Part shown: positions 1-12,914 of the stretch, piece after piece
Numbering within the stretch: position 1 is the stretch's first letter
Layout: the number at the start of each line of letters is the position of its first letter
Origin: Solanum dulcamara
Taxonomy: Eukaryota > Streptophyta > Magnoliopsida > Solanales > Solanaceae
Length of the DNA stretch: 64,000 bases
NCBI RefSeq assembly: GCF_947179165.1
Contig: NC_077245.1
Location: 41,471,286 to 41,535,285 of the forward strand
Direction of reading: 5' to 3'
Program-made: the position numbers and the translations under genes
Notes under the pieces: generated by a model
The model's database searches: none
What the model was told of the DNA's origin: nothing
The model's input: the letters and a program-made list of their open reading frames with translations, nothing else

Positions 1-930
1 TAAGAGAGACAGATATCCCAAGACCGCATTTAGGACCCAATACGGGCATTATGAGTTTAAGGTGATGTCTTTTAGGCTGACAAATGCTCCAGCGGTATTT
101 ATGGATCTAATGAACCGAGTGTTCAAACCATTTCTAGATTTGTTCGTGATCATATTTATTGATGATATTCTGGTTTATTCACGATCGTAGAAGGAACACA
201 CGGATCATTTGTAGGTGGTACTGGGGGTACTCCAACACTAGAAATTATACGCTAAGTTCTCTAAATGTTAATTTTGGTTAACTTCAGTGGCTTTTCTGGG
301 ACATATTATTGGGATTAATGGTATTCGCGTAGATCCGTAGAAGATTGAGGTCATAAAGGCTTGGCCAAGACCTACAACCCCTATGGAGGTACGTAGCTTT
401 TTGGGGTTAGTAGGGTACTATAGAAGGTTCGTGGAAAGGTTTGCTTCCATTTCGGCGCCTTTAACAAGACTAACTCAAAAAATAGCTAAGGTCCAATGGA
501 CTGATGCCTGTGAATGGAGCTTCCAGTTGTTAAAAGAAAAATTGACTACAACTCCTGTATTAACTCTTCTTAACGGACCAAACGGCTATGTTATCTATTG
601 TGATGCCTCCGGTATTTGGCTAGGATGTGTTTTGATGCATAATGACAGAGTTATAGCTTATGCCTTCAGACAGCTTAGGAAGCACAAAAAGAATTATCCA
701 ACATATGATCTGGAATTAGCAGCGGTGATCCATGCCTTAAAAATATGGAGACTACCTGTATGGTGTACATGTTGATATTTATACGGACCACAAAAGCCTC
801 TAGTATATTTTTAAACAGAAAGAGCTAAATCTACGATAGAGAAAGTGGCTGGAGTTATTGAACGACTATGATGTCGACATTTTATACCACCCAGGGAAGG
901 CATATGTGGTGGCAGATGCGCTCAGCCGTA
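1..930 (+). pseudogene. Element A pol fragment: Ty3/gypsy reverse transcriptase and RNase H (broken)
   Basis: This is the 3' part of a retrotransposon polyprotein; the window opens inside the reverse transcriptase. In the frame starting at base 2 the translation carries a motif ending [10 protein letters not shown] and then FIDDIL, whose catalytic DD codons lie at 161-166. Five in-frame stops follow (188, 212, 239, 269, 338). The frame is then open from 341 to 775 and covers the RT thumb/connection ([14 protein letters not shown]) and the start of RNase H. A one-base loss near 751 shifts the frame; the rest of RNase H reads in the frame of 858-1163 and ends with VVADALSRK. The four RNase H carboxylates (DAS, LELAA, TDHKS, VADAL) can all be traced across the two frames. 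Several stops fit C-to-T or G-to-A decay of Arg or Gln codons. The family call is secure; the enzyme cannot be made from this copy. Confidence 0.93.
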
Positions 931-1183
931 AATCAATGGGTAGCTTGGCATATATACAACCAAAACGGAAAGAGATAACTCATGACATTTGCCAGCTCCC
1001 TAATCTGGGAGTTCATTTGGCTGATTCGGGTAATGACGGAGTTTCTGTTCGAGGAGTTGCTGAATTCTCGATTATGGAGGAAGTAAAACAATGTCAATAC
1101 CAGGACCTTATTCTAACAAAGTATAGGGATGAAACTCTCCAAAAGGGAAAGACACCATTTTAAATCACGGCTGGTGGGATACT

Positions 1184-1980
1184 ATGATATCAAGGCAGAG
1201 TCTGTGTACTGAAACTTACAGGTTTACAACAACAAGTACTAGAGAGGCACATCATGCCCGTTATTCTATTCATCCGGGGTCAACCAAGATGTATCATGAC
1301 CTCAGGGGTTTATATTTGTGGGATGGTATGAAGAAAGATATAGACGAGTTCATAGCCCAATGCCCGAACTACCAACAAGTTAAAGTGGAACATCAGAAAC
1401 TTGGTGGGCTACTACAGGAGATGGAGATTCTAACCTAGAAATGGGAAGCAATTAATATGGATTTCATTACCAGCTTACCTCGCACTTATTGGAAGCAGGA
1501 TTCCATATGGGTTATTGTGGATAGGCTGACAAAATCAACCCACTTCCTCCCAGTCAGGACCACATACTCGGCAGAAGACTATGCAAAATTGTTCATCAAA
1601 GAGATAGTGTGACTTCACGGAGTTCCCACCTCTATTATTTCAGACAGCGGATCCTAGTTCACAGCCCACTTATGGCGGTCATTCCAATAAGGCTTTGGAA
1701 CATAGGTAAGCCTTAGCACAGCATTTCATTCCTAGACTGATGGACAGGCCGAGTGCACTATTTAGATACTAGAGGATATGTTACGAGCTTGCATAATTGA
1801 CTTTAAAGATAGCTGGGATGATCATACACCACTTATTGAGTTTGCCTGTAATAACAGTTATCACTCCAATATTCAGATGGCACCGTATGAGGCTTTATAC
1901 AGAAGGAAGTGCAGGTCACCTATTGATTGGTTCGATTTTGGCAAAATGCAACTAATGGGCCCTGACGTGGTCCAATAGGT
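1184..1980 (+). pseudogene. Element A integrase region (broken)
   Basis: This is the integrase part of the same decayed pol, downstream of RNase H. The zinc-binding region is recognisable (HHARYSIHPGSTKMYHDLRG, then the CPNY segment). The second cysteine of the usual CPNC is Tyr, so the HHCC finger is damaged. The catalytic core follows with VIVDRLTKSTHFLP and a SIISDSG segment, in which the second Asp is visible. The DGQAE segment carrying the catalytic Glu is present near 1738-1752 but is followed by a stop. Further stops lie near 1438 and 1610. From 1778 the frame is open again (LRACIIDFKDSWDDH and a YRRKCRSPI motif) until 1978. No intact integrase is encoded. Confidence 0.9.
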
Positions 1981-1989
1981 GGTGGAAAA

Positions 1990-2520
1990 GGTAAAGCTTA
2001 TTCGGGAGAGATTATTAACTGCGCAAAGTTGACAGAAGTTATATGCAGATAGTCGACGTCGACCATTGGTGTTTCAAGTGGGCAAATAGGTGTTCTTAAA
2101 AGTGTCTCCCATGAAAGGAGTGATGAGGTTCGGCAAGAAGGGAAAGTTGAGCCCAAGATATATTGGCCCTTACCTGATTCTTTGTTGAATAGGCAAAGTG
2201 GCTTACGAACTAAACTTACGAGCGGATCTAGAAGTTGTACATCCAGTCTTCCATGTATCAATGCTTCGCAAGTGTATTGGCGACCTGTCCCAAGTATATC
2301 CCATAGATGACATCCAGGTCACGAAAGAATTGGCCTATGAAAAACAACCAATTGCCATCTTGGATCGGCAGATAGGAAGACTTCAGACTAAGGAAGTAGC
2401 TTCGGTCAAGATGTTATGGAGAAATAGGAATCGTGAAGAAATGACATGGAAAGCTGAAGAGGACATGAGACACAAGTATCCATACCTTTTTCCGATATCT
2501 ATAAGTAATCCCAACTCCTG
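1990..2520 (+). pseudogene. Element A integrase C-terminus and chromodomain
   Basis: This is the C-terminal end of the gypsy polyprotein. The translation of 2198-2521 includes VHPVFHVSMLRKCIGDLSQV, then AILDRQIGRLQTKEVASVK, then EEMTWKAEEDMRHKYPYLF. That is the usual order of the integrase tail followed by a chromodomain-like module in Tekay/Del chromoviruses. In that family the chromodomain directs integration toward marked heterochromatin. The segment just upstream (1990-2197) is homologous but interrupted. Stop, stem-loop, polypurine tract and 3' LTR follow in the normal order. This stretch defines the lineage most clearly; the copy is a pseudogene because the upstream part is broken. Confidence 0.9.
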
Positions 2521-2618
2521 AAAACTTGTATATTAATTATGTGGATGAAAATGTGTGTTATCTCAAAAGAAAGGGACCTCCGTACAATCTGTATAAAGTC
2601 TTAAGGGAAGTGTTATTT

Positions 2619-2653
2619 AACATTTGGGGACGAATGTTCTAAAGGGGGAAGGA
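2619..2653 (+). promoter_or_regulatory. Stem-loop plus polypurine tract of element A
   Basis: The inverted repeat AACATTTG-GGGA-CGAATGTT (2619-2638; one pair would be U-G in RNA) is followed by the purine-rich CTAAAGGGGGAAGGA and then by TGTTACACCCC, the LTR start. In LTR retrotransposons the polypurine tract primes plus-strand DNA synthesis. The same hairpin-tract pair precedes the LTR in elements C, E, F and G. Confidence 0.85.
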
Positions 2654-2984
2654 TGTTACACCCCACACTTTTAAACCTGTAATGTCTTTTAAGTCCCTTA
2701 GACGTTACCATGTGAGCCGGATAAGCTACAACACTATCAAATAACTCTAAGGAAGGGAGAATGTGATACCCCTTAGTAGAGGAGGTTGGAAATAGAGTCA
2801 TAAGAATCCGAGAAGAATTAGAGGCCAAGTAACGAGTCGTATGACTGGATTTACCTACGTAAGCAACTAACTTAGAAGTCTTACGTACTTAAGCTATTTG
2901 AGTATAATACCAAGCTTGTGTAGCACGGATTACATAGGCTCTTAAAATAAGATGAGATTACGAACCCATGAGGAAGAGAAAAAA

Positions 2985-3230
2985 AAGACACGTGGCAGCC
3001 AATGAGGAAGTGACACATGGCAGCACCTCAAGCAAGAAGGTGTCCCACTTGCCTGGAGTCAAGTAGGTGACCCACCTGCTTGGGGGAGGTAGGCCCCACT
3101 GCCACGTGGCAGCCTCTCCTTCAGTGCATGGATGCGGTGACCCAATAGGGGTTGTACACGTGTCACCCCTAGGGTATGACACGTGTCACCTCTTAGGACC
3201 ACCCACATGTATGTATATATAAGATATACT
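2985..3230 (+). promoter_or_regulatory. LTR promoter of L1: four G-boxes and TATA
   Basis: Palindromic CACGTG G-boxes start at 2989, 3103, 3157 and 3180, with CAGGTG/CACCTG-type E-boxes between them (GTGACCCACCTG near 3068). A TATATATAAG element lies at about 3214-3223. The last two G-boxes and the TATA keep nearly the same spacing in element E. This fits a bZIP/bHLH-bound LTR enhancer-promoter; the binding factors are inferred. Confidence 0.6.
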
Positions 3231-4688
3231 TCAGCTTTGGTCTTTAAACTTCAGCACAAATTAAGAAAACAAAACCCTAAGTCTAGAGAGAAAAAGAGGA
3301 TGGCTATGAGAGAAAAATAGGTACGTTCCGATTTTGCTCCGTAAATAAGTTATTTAAGGTATCCTATGGTGGCATAGAGGTGTTTAATAACATAAAAATC
3401 CATTTTGGGTCAGCAAGAACGAGCTGCAAACAGTTTGCAACTTTCAGCACGCTAAAGAGGTTTCCGAGGCGCAAGTTTGGCTAATTTTGGCCAATTTCGG
3501 GTAAGGTAAGGTTTCTCCTTTAAATTTGGAATTTATGGGGTTGTTATTTAGTGTATTATGTACCTTTTATACTACTGGAAGTATAAAAAAGTCTTGGATA
3601 TGCTCAGCAAAAGAAACAATCTAAATTGAAGTCGTCGTAGTTAAATTGTAGTCGAAGTGAGGCATTGTGTGTTTGGAGGCGGCGAATGGTTGTGTGGTGT
3701 GTGTTTCAGGGCCTAAATGTATTATAAGAGAGGTGGGGTAGCTTCTGGTTGCATCCACACGACCCCCGCTTCATATGGTTAAAGGTTTTGCAAAATGGAA
3801 ACTAGAAACCTTATTTTGGCATCGTAGTTTCGAGCGAGTCGTTTGGAGTTTATATTGTGTAATGTTGCCATGTTATACATATATATGAGCTGATGGTTAT
3901 GTTGTTGGTTGGATGTAGGTATTAAGGACGTAATTGGAGATTCATATAGGGCACATTATAGGGGAGATGCTGCCCGATTTTCGTTAACTCTTTAACTAGT
4001 TAAAGAACTAATCGAGGAGGCGAGCGAGGAGTTGAGTTCTATGAACACTCATGTGTAACCTAAGGTGCTGGAAATCCAAGGGTTTTTAATATTCATGTTG
4101 CTTTTATCTTACTTAGGTTCAAAGGACAACAAGACGAATAGGATAAAATGTAACCCGTAAGAGGTATGTAAAGCCTATTCTTTCTCTTTCTTTTGGCATA
4201 TCTTAGAGGTAAGTAAAAAGTCATACAATCTCTGAAGTAATTCCATTCCTAAATATCTCCTGTTATCTTCTGGATAGTGAACTCTCATTGTAGTTGAACT
4301 ACTTTTCTCGAACTTACTATACATTAAGTAGACAATGAATATACAACTTTCTAATCGGATAGACTATATGGCTACATATACTCTGAAATCCTTAAGCGGT
4401 TAGCACTACTTTGGTATGGGCCTAAGGACCCCGAGTTGTTAATTAATATAGTCTTAATGTCCTTTAGAGGGCACTTGAGCTGATCATATTACCACCCTGA
4501 TTCTCAGATGCTAGCTTAGCCTTCATATACTGTCGAGTCTCCGATAATGATTTAAACTGCATATAGTTACTCACTATTCTACTTGTGTATACTGTAATAC
4601 TTCTTTCACCGCATCTCGGACCATAAATAGTAATCGTGCACAATTTACTATATTGTCCACCGAGCCCCTCACTAGAGGGCCGGGATAC

Positions 4689-4689
4689 G

Positions 4690-4719
<30 letters not shown>
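4689..4719. repeat. (TA)n microsatellite
   Basis: About 15 uninterrupted TA units within LTR L1. The homologous stretch in other LTRs is a short AT-rich run, so the expansion is specific to this copy. Confidence 0.95.
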
Positions 4720-4722
<3 letters not shown>

Positions 4723-5191
4723 TGCTGTAATAAGGTGGTGATGGTACTGGGTTGTGATGATCTTACAGATGTATCCACCGGACCCCTGACAAGGCTGGCT
4801 ATATGATATAATTTCAACATGCATGCTTTTATGATTCATAGGGTACAGGTACAGAGGCTTCTTTTATAGTGTACTTTATTCCCTGCTTCTCCGTTTCAAA
4901 TATGTTTCTAGTTATGCTATGTTATGTTTTACATATTCAGTACATATCTCATACTGACCCCCTTTCTCGGGGGGCTGCGTTCATGCCCACAGGTACAAGT
5001 ACACAATTTGGGGATCCGCCAGCATAGGATTCCCACTCAGCGGTCCAGAAGTGCTCCATTGTGCTGGAGCCTGACTTTGGGGGTACTAAACCTTGATGTA
5101 TATATTAGTTTTGTTCATGGGTACGGCGGGAGCCCTGTCCCGCCTTGTGTTACTTTTCTTCTTACTCTTAGAAGTCTGTGGATACGGATGT

Positions 5192-5290
5192 GGGTTGTGT
5201 GTATATATGAGTTGTATATGAGTTGTATATGATCTGTATATAAATTGTATTTGAGTGGTATATGAGGTGCATATGCATGTATATATAACT
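5192..5290. repeat. Short tandem repeat, GTATATGAGTTG-type units
   Basis: Several imperfect units of 12-14 bp (GTATATGAGTTGTATATGAG and variants) lie in the distal part of LTR L1. This is probably local slippage in AT-rich LTR sequence. Confidence 0.7.
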
Positions 5291-5524
5291 GTGCTGATAT
5301 GACTTATGATTTGGGGCATTCCCTATGTCGTTGCGGCCATGTCGGCTCGCATATATGTGTATTACGGAAAGACCCTATATGTTACAACAACCTTCTTGGT
5401 TTGTATGTTTTCTTACCTGTTAGTGTATTTTGAGTATAACCAGGAGACAGGCTATGTATAGTTTGCCGGGGTACACATGTGTATCCAGTTCGGGCACCCG
5501 TCATGGCCTATGGGGTTGGGTCGT

Positions 5525-5749
5525 CCGAAGGGTCAATCTCAATAGAATAGCTTAGACTCCTCCTGCTTGGTCCCGGAGCCTGAGATCCCAGTCCCGATGG
5601 CACCTTAGGGGCCTTGCCCACACCCCCTCTGCTGTCTAGAGCTGGTTTTTTCATCCTTCACCCCGATCTGTACCTATCTACAAGAAAAGAGGTCAGAAAC
5701 AATCTCCTCTTTAAAAACATCACTGTACACATAACAGTTTATTAAGGAG
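5525..5749. other. Unassigned segment between elements A and B
   Basis: About 225 bp that I could not align to the LTR or internal sequences seen elsewhere in the window. It is more GC- and pyrimidine-rich than its neighbours and contains no convincing ORF. It may be filler at the junction, or internal sequence of element B that the other copies have lost. Confidence 0.4.
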
Positions 5750-5924
5750 GGATTGTCCTAATAACATAGCTCTATCGCACGATCTTAGATATGAAAGAAA
5801 AGTAACATCTTAAATGCCCTGTAGCTTCTTGTTTATGGATGTGGCGCGCAATACATCGATAACCAAGACTCTACTAGACACAGTCTGCAGAAAATCCAAG
5901 GACGAACTGCTCTGATACTACTTA
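5750..5924 (-). mobile_element. Element B primer-proximal internal remnant with PBS
   Basis: On the minus strand this matches the sequence just inside the 5' LTR of element E (38451-38625): the primer site, then the sequence around GAGTCTTGGTTATCGATG, then the AAGAAGCTACAGGGC-like part. The primer-binding site, complementary to initiator-Met tRNA, lies at 5909-5920 (minus strand TAGTATCAGAGC, one change from TGGTATCAGAGC). The rest of element B to the left is missing, truncated against the segment next to element A. Confidence 0.8.
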
Positions 5925-8900
5925 TGTCACGACCTAACCCCGTAGGCCGCGACTGGGGTCCGACCTGGACCCCCCGTACACCCAACTATCAGCTGTGGTC
6001 AAACTAAATTGCAAATAAATCAATATCATGCAACAGAGCCCCATTGGGTGATAACATTTTAATAAACCTATAGCCCTTTTCATTTGTGTCACAATATGAA
6101 AGGGCATACGAGCCGACAAGGCTGCCATAACATAATAACATGTACCGTACATCACGTAGACCCAGCTAAATCAAACTGATATACACAACCCACACACACA
6201 TGTCTGTAGACCTCTAAAAATATTAACGACAACATATGACAGGACAGGGCCCTCGTCGTACCCCCGAATGGACAAAGAAATTTTATACATCAGTGGACAG
6301 TATCAAAAACTAGGCCCTGATACAATGGAGCCTCTTGCAGCTGAGCTGCATGGAATCCTAAGCTGACGGACTCCCAACCTGTATCTGTACCTGTGGACAT
6401 AAACGCAACCCCCCGAGAAAAGGGGGTCAGTACGACATATGTACTGAGTATGTAAAATGTAACATAACACAACTGGAAGTACATCTGAAATAAAGAAGTA
6501 GGGGAACAAATTATCAAATTAGAAGCTGTACTTGTATTCCTTAAATTACAAAAGCATGCATGCCCATATCATATCATATAGACGACCCCTTCGGGGACTC
6601 GGTGAATCATATCTGTAGGACCATCATTGGGCCTGGCGCCATCATCTCCTTATCACACCACATCACCATATATATATACATATGTACCCAGCCCTCTAGT
6701 GAGGGGCTTGGTGGACAATGCAGTGAATTATGCACGATAACATACCCGGCCCGGGACTTAGTGAAAGAAGGGTTACAGTATACACGAGTAGAGTAGTGAG
6801 TGACTTTATGCAATTTAAATCATTATAAGAGACTCGACAAAATAAGAAAGTTAAGCTTTTGTTTGAGGACCTGAGCAACGGTGTAGTCATCACGAGTATT
6901 CTCTAAATGCCATTATGGGCTGCCTCAAAAGTAATCTCGGGGACCCTAGACATGTATTAACATAGGGCCAAATCATTCATGGAATCAAAACACTTAGTAT
7001 CGTATAGTCTTCAAGACTTGGAGCCTGTACATTTGGTACTTCTTTAATATATACAAGTTTCCAGGGAATAGTTCAACTACTACCAGAGTTCGATATTCAA
7101 AAGTAAATAATAGATATTTAAAAATGGAGTTACTCCAGAGCTCATATCATATTTAACTTACAACTAAGACATGCCAGAAAAGAAAGAGAGTAAACTCTAC
7201 ATAGTATGTACTTTTCTTCAGGTGGTCATTATATACATATCTCGTACCCGGCCCATCATGGGGCTCGGTGAACAACTGTGCCATCATAATCTCATTTTCA
7301 TACCAAGTACATATCTATAGAAAGGGAAGATAGTTTCCCACACACTACTCTTTAGCACGTAGAAGCCTTAACAGGCAATGCTCAATTCTTGTAGGGGTGT
7401 CAACACCTAACTGTAGTTAGGGATTATGAGGCGTACCTGGAGTTATGGGAATGGAATTATCCCCATATTACACATACAATTCACATAAGTCTAAGACTTG
7501 CCAGAAGGAAAGAAAGATAGCTGTACGTACTTATACCAAAACATGCCAAGAGAAAGCTTTACATACCTTGCTTGAGTTACTCCTTTATCCTACTCGCCTC
7601 GTTGCCCTTTGAACCTATTCAACATGAAAGTAATACGAATATCAACCACTTTTAAGTTTCCAGCATCTTAAGTTGCACCTTAGCATTCATGGAACCTATT
7701 TTCTTGTTCCTCCCTTTAACTAGTTAAGGCATTAACGAAAATTGGGCAGCACCTCCCCTATAATGTGCCCTATCCAAATTTCCAATTAGATACCTAAAAA
7801 CTACATCCAACCAACAACAACAACTTGCGGCATATATTTAATCAATTCACACAAACAATACACAATATAAACTCCAAACGACTTGCTCAAAAATATGATA
7901 TCCAAAATAGGGTGTCTGGCCTTTATTTTGTAACACCTTTAATTATACGAAATGAGGGATCATGTGGTTGCCACTAGCATCACATTAACCCTATTTAGAA
8001 CATATTTAGGCCCTGCAAAAACACACCACACCCTTGCAGCAACAACTCACAAGAACAACACTTTACTTCGAGGACAATTCAACTATAACGACTACAATTT
8101 GGGTTGTCTCCAACGCCAAGCATTCCTATACCATTTTCACGTTTACAGCCACACAAAAGGTGTATAATACACTCCATAAAAACACCATAAATTTCAATTT
8201 GAAAGGAGAAACCTTACCTTACCCGAATTTGGCCAAAATTATCAAATCGCAACTCGGAACTTCTTCAAACGCGCTGAAATTGAGCGGGATGTTTGTGTTA
8301 CTTCTCTGCTGCTCCAAATTGTAATTTGATACCATTAAACACTATTATGTAGCTTTGGTATACCCTGAATAATTAATTCACAAAACGAAATTGGGCCTTA
8401 CCTCTTTCTTTGAGAAAACCTGTAGCTCCCTCCCTTGCCCTGTAGCTCCCTCCCTTGCCCCTCTACGTTTTTCTCTTCTCTTTTCTTCCAAGTTTCCAAT
8501 TGTAAAGCTGAATTTTTGGTTCCGTAAACATCATAAAATACATATATACATATCCACATACTTAGGGAACACCGTAGATAATTAATTCATGGAGGAAAAT
8601 TAGAAAACTTACCTTAAACTTTTCAAACCATGGCTGCCTCTTCCTCTCACATTTTCTCTCTTATATAGGGTGGCTTTGGAGGTGACACGTGTCAGCCCCA
8701 TAGGGTGACATGTGTCCAGCCCCTATTGGGCCGCGGATCCACACCTAGCCTCCAAGGCTGCCACGTGCCCTTGGTGGGACCCACCCCCAAGTAGGTGGGT
8801 CACCTACTTGACCCCAAGCAGGTGGGTCACCTTCTGCCATGTAGCACTTCCCTAGGCTACCACGTGGCACCTCCTTTTGCTGCCACGTGTCATCTTCTCC

Positions 8901-9223
8901 TCTCCCCTGTGGGTTCGTAATCTTGTCTTATCTTAAGAGTCGATATAACCCGTACTACGTAAGCTTGATATATCCTTATGTAGCTCAACTATATAAAACT
9001 TTTAACTTAGTATCTTACGTAGGTAAATCGAGTCCTACGATTCATTTCTTGACCTCCAACTCATTCCGGATTATCCCAACCCTATTTCCAACCTTTCCTT
9101 TCATGGGGTATCACATTCTTCTTTCCTTAGAGTTGTTTGATGTGTGTGGATAGTAGGGGTCTCATGGCCACTTTCGAAAAGACTAGGGACACGTTTCGAG
9201 GTTCAAAAGTGCGGGATATAACA
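5925..9223 (-). repeat. LTR L2 (-), 5' LTR of element B
   Basis: The minus-strand LTR has both termini: TGTCACGACC on the left (reverse complement of the LTR end) and GGGATATAACA on the right (reverse complement of the TGTTATATCCC start), 3299 bp. It adjoins a primer site on its left, so it is a 5' LTR. The G-box promoter is at about 8690-8890 and the hairpin pair at about 6405-6450. A 20 bp tandem duplication (CTGTAGCTCCCTCCCTTGCC) lies near 8420-8460. It interrupts LTR L3, which starts abruptly at 9224. Confidence 0.85.
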
Positions 9224-10126
9224 ACTAGCTCTTTAGTTAGTTAAGGTATTACCAGAAATCGGGCAACACCTCCTCTATAGCATGCCCTATACGAATTTCC
9301 AATAACATCCCTAATCACTACAGACAACGAACAATAATAACCTGCAACATATATATAAGCAATTCACATCAACATTGGACAATACAAACTCCAAATGATT
9401 CGCTCAAAGTTACGATATCCAAAATAGGGTTTCTAGTTTCTATTTTGTAAATCCTTTAACCGTACGAAGTGGAGAGTCATGTGGATACAACCAGAAGCTC
9501 CTAAACCTTTTTTAGAATACTTTTAGGCCCTACAACACACCACCACATACCTGCAGCAACACCCCACACGCACAACGCCTCATTTCTGCTACAATTTAAC
9601 TATAACGACTTCAATTTTAGATTGTTTCCAATGTCAAGTATTTATATGATATTTCCACACAACATATAATACACTTCATACAAACACCATAACCTCCAAA
9701 TTGAAAGTAAAGACCTTACCTTACCCGAAATTGGCCAAAACTCGCCAGAACTATCAAAATGTGAATTCTGGATAGCCTATTGTCATGTATTGTCACTTAG
9801 TTTCGAAGGGGTAATTGAGAGAAACAAGATTTATGTCCTCAATGAAAGTTATATACATGTATATTAGGGTCTCATACAATTTTGAATCACCCCTACATCA
9901 ATTTTGTACAAAATGATATGCCAAAAATACCAATAACATTCCGTGTAGGATTTCCAAAACAAAATCTGGGCAGCACCTTCCCTATACTTCATCACCTTTT
10001 TTGAGCAGATAAAAGCAAAACTGGGTTTTAGAGGCTACATAAAAGTTATAAATCTATGAAATATCTTTCCAAAACATCTTGAATCACTCGAAATTAAGCT
10101 TTACACAAGGAGTTATACTAGTATTA
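9224..10126 (-). repeat. LTR L3 (-), left piece
   Basis: Starts in mid-LTR at ACTAGCTCTTTAGTTAG, matching the CGACTAGTTCTTTAACTAG region of other copies, next to the L2 terminus. It is continued across solo LTR L4 by 13502 onward: the sequence on the two sides joins colinearly once L4 and one copy of the TATTA duplication are removed. No ORF of interest. Confidence 0.8.
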
Positions 10127-12526
10127 TGTTACACCTCGTACTTTGGTACCTTAGAATGCTTCTTAAGCTTCTCAAGTTTCTAGGAAAGCTCTTAAGTTTC
10201 TCAAAAGTCATTATGTGAGTCGGATAGTTTATAATGCTATCAAATAACTCCAAGGAAAGGAGAAATAAATGCTTCCTAATAAAGAAGATTGGAAATAAGG
10301 TTATAAAAATTCGAAAGGAGTTGGAGGCCGAGAAATGAGTCGTAGCACTAGATTGACTCGCATAAACTACCAACTTGAAGGTATTACATACTTAAGCTAC
10401 TTGAGTGCGTGTTGAGACTAAGTAGCAAGGAATACATAGGCTCTTAAAGTGCAACGAAATTACGAACTCACGGAAGAGAAATAAGGGAACGACGCACCTA
10501 ATTGAAGCAAGTAGGTGACTCACCTACTTGACACATGGCATCACGTGATAGGTACACATGGCATCACATGAAAGTGACATGTGGCAGCAGGTGACACACC
10601 ATGGGGTGGACCTCCACCTGCCACGTGGCAACCATGGATTGGTTGCATAATTGAGGTGGCTGCCTAAGGGTGTTACACGTGTCATCCTTAGGGGATGACA
10701 GGTGTCACTCTCCGAAAAGATATATATCTATGTATGGATGACTATTAAGTCATTTTTAGCCAAAAACTTGAACAAAAGTAGAGAGAAAAATGTGGAGAAG
10801 AAAGCAAAGGCAGCCATGGTTTGGAGAAACACCAAGTTAGTAATACGAGTATAACTCCTTGTGTAAGGCTTATTTTTGAGTGATTCAAGATGTTTTGGAA
10901 AGATATTTCATAGGGATACCACTTTCATTTAGACTCTACAACCCAGTTTTGTTTTTTTCTCCTCGAAAAATGGTGGTGAAGCATGGGGGAGCTGCTGCCC
11001 ACATTTTTCTTTGGAAATCCTACACGGACAGCTGTGAGTATTTTGGTCATACATTTTCGTACAAAATTGATGTAGGGGTAATTCAAAATTGTTTGTGAAA
11101 TTGATACACATGTCTATAACTTTCATTCAGTCCACAAATCCTGTTTCCCTCAATTACCCCTCCGAAACTAAGCGACAATATAAGACAATATAAGGTAAGG
11201 CCTTTCCTTTTAAATTGGAGTTTATGGTGTTGTTATAGAGGGTATTTTACGTTGTGTAAGTGGCTGGAAATGTGAAAATATGATAAATATGTTTGACGCC
11301 CGAAATAAGCTAAATTGGAGTCGCTAGAAGTGAATTATCGTCGAAATAAAGTGCCATTCTTGTAAGTTGTTGTTGCTGCAGGGGTGTAATGTATTGTTGC
11401 AGGGCCTAAATGCGTTCTAAAAGGGGTGTGGATGCTGCTGTTTGTATCCACACGACCCCTCGTTGCGTATAATGAAAGGCGTTACAAAATAAAGACTAGA
11501 CGCCCTATTGTGCTACCGCATTTTTGAATAAGTCGTTTGGAGTTTATGTTGTATATTATTGGAATGAATTGCTGTAGGTTGTTGTTGTTGGTTGGCTGTA
11601 GGTCTTAGGGATCTAATTGGAAATTTGGAAAGGGTACATTATAGGGGAGGTGCTGCCCAATTTTCGTCGACCCCTTAGCGAATAATAAAACTAGTCGGGA
11701 AAACGACTAAGGAAATAGATTCCATTAATACTAAGTTGTAACCTAGGGTGATGAAAAGTAAAAAGGGTTGATATTCATACTATTTTCATGTTGAATAGGT
11801 TCAAAGGACGGCGAGGCAAGCAGGATAAGGAATAATTCAAACAAGGTATGTGAAGCTTTTTTTTGGCATGTCTTAGTCTTAAGTGAATTGTGTATGTAAT
11901 GTGAGAATAATTCCATTCATAGAACCCCGAGTATGGTTCATCAATCTTATTCACTTCTCGATATTAGAACTCCTGTGATAGTTGAGTTATGGACTTGTAA
12001 GTCTTCTATATACTGAAAAGTAGTGTATGTAAAGCTTATCCTCCCTCTTCTTTTGGCATGTATTAGATATAAGTTATGAAGGGTTTATGTATGAAACATC
12101 AGAATAATTCTATTCATGAAGCTTCGAGTACAGTTCATAATTCTTATCCACTTCGTGATGGTGGAACTCCTGTAATAGGTGAGTTATCGCCTTTTAAGGC
12201 TTCTATATGATAAAAGGTAACATAGGTAGAGCCTATCGCTTCTTTCTTATGGTACGTCTTAGTGTAAATGAAATGAGATATGATTTGAGTGTAAAGGTAG
12301 TTCCAGTTGTTAGTTGTGAGTATAACTTGTTACTCGAGTTCACTCCTAAATGCTAAGGGTCTTAAAGTAGTTAAACTACGACCCTCGAGCCTTCTATAGG
12401 CTGAATAGTGATTGGATGTGTAAGCTCCTAAATGTAGGGGTTCTTCGGAATACTTTACGAAAATTGTTGAGGCATATTTGATATGCTACTGAGTCCTATA
12501 TGTACATATATACATATTACATTATA

Positions 12527-12725
12527 TATGGATCGGGCCGTCATACCTCAGCATTATTATGTATTATACGGATCGGGCCGTCGTACCTCGGCATTGTTAT
12601 GCGATATACGGATCGGTCCATCATTCCTCGGCATTATTATATGATACATGGATCGAGCCGTCATTCCTCGGCATATACTTTATATATACAGGGATCGGGC
12701 TGTATGTCCTATAGCATTAATGGCA
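12527..12725. repeat. LTR minisatellite, GATCGGGCCGTCGTACCTCGGCA units
   Basis: Five degenerate units of roughly 40-50 bp, each with GGATCGGGCCGTC followed by a CCTCGGCAT segment. The same array, expanded, occurs on the opposite strand in L13 (61866-62105), and about two units remain in L7 (31570-31690). Element E lacks it. Confidence 0.85.
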
Positions 12726-12914
12726 TATATATACCTATCATGATAGATGATGTGTTTGTAACACCGAGTCCCCGAGCGGGCCGGATACAGTATGTGATAG
12801 TGGTATACATGACTTTATTTTGTGAGGTGCAGGTACAGTACCCTATTAAATGTTATACTTGGTTTCCTGCATCCTTGGTTCAGTTGTTATCTTAGTTATG
12901 TTGTGCTTCTATAC

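Larger units (their letters stand above)
2654..5524 (+). repeat. LTR L1 (+), 3' LTR of element A
   Basis: It begins with TGTTACACCCC directly after the polypurine tract and is followed to about 5350 by sequence homologous to LTR L8. It contains a G-box/TATA promoter (2989-3225), AAGGTAAG donor-like sites (for example near 3500), and the paired hairpins near 4937-4975. The last 170 bp diverge from the other LTRs, although GGGTTGGGTCGT near 5513-5524 matches the usual terminus without the final GACA. The right end is therefore uncertain. Open frames inside it are short and not conserved as proteins. Confidence 0.8.

Noticed and set aside
1..2520. Endogenous pararetrovirus
   Set aside because: Integrase and chromodomain follow RNase H and an LTR follows the polypurine tract; no movement or coat protein motifs.
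12527..12725. Regular repeats as a CRISPR-like array
   Set aside because: Plant nuclear retrotransposon context, degenerate contiguous units with no unique spacers, and no cas genes.
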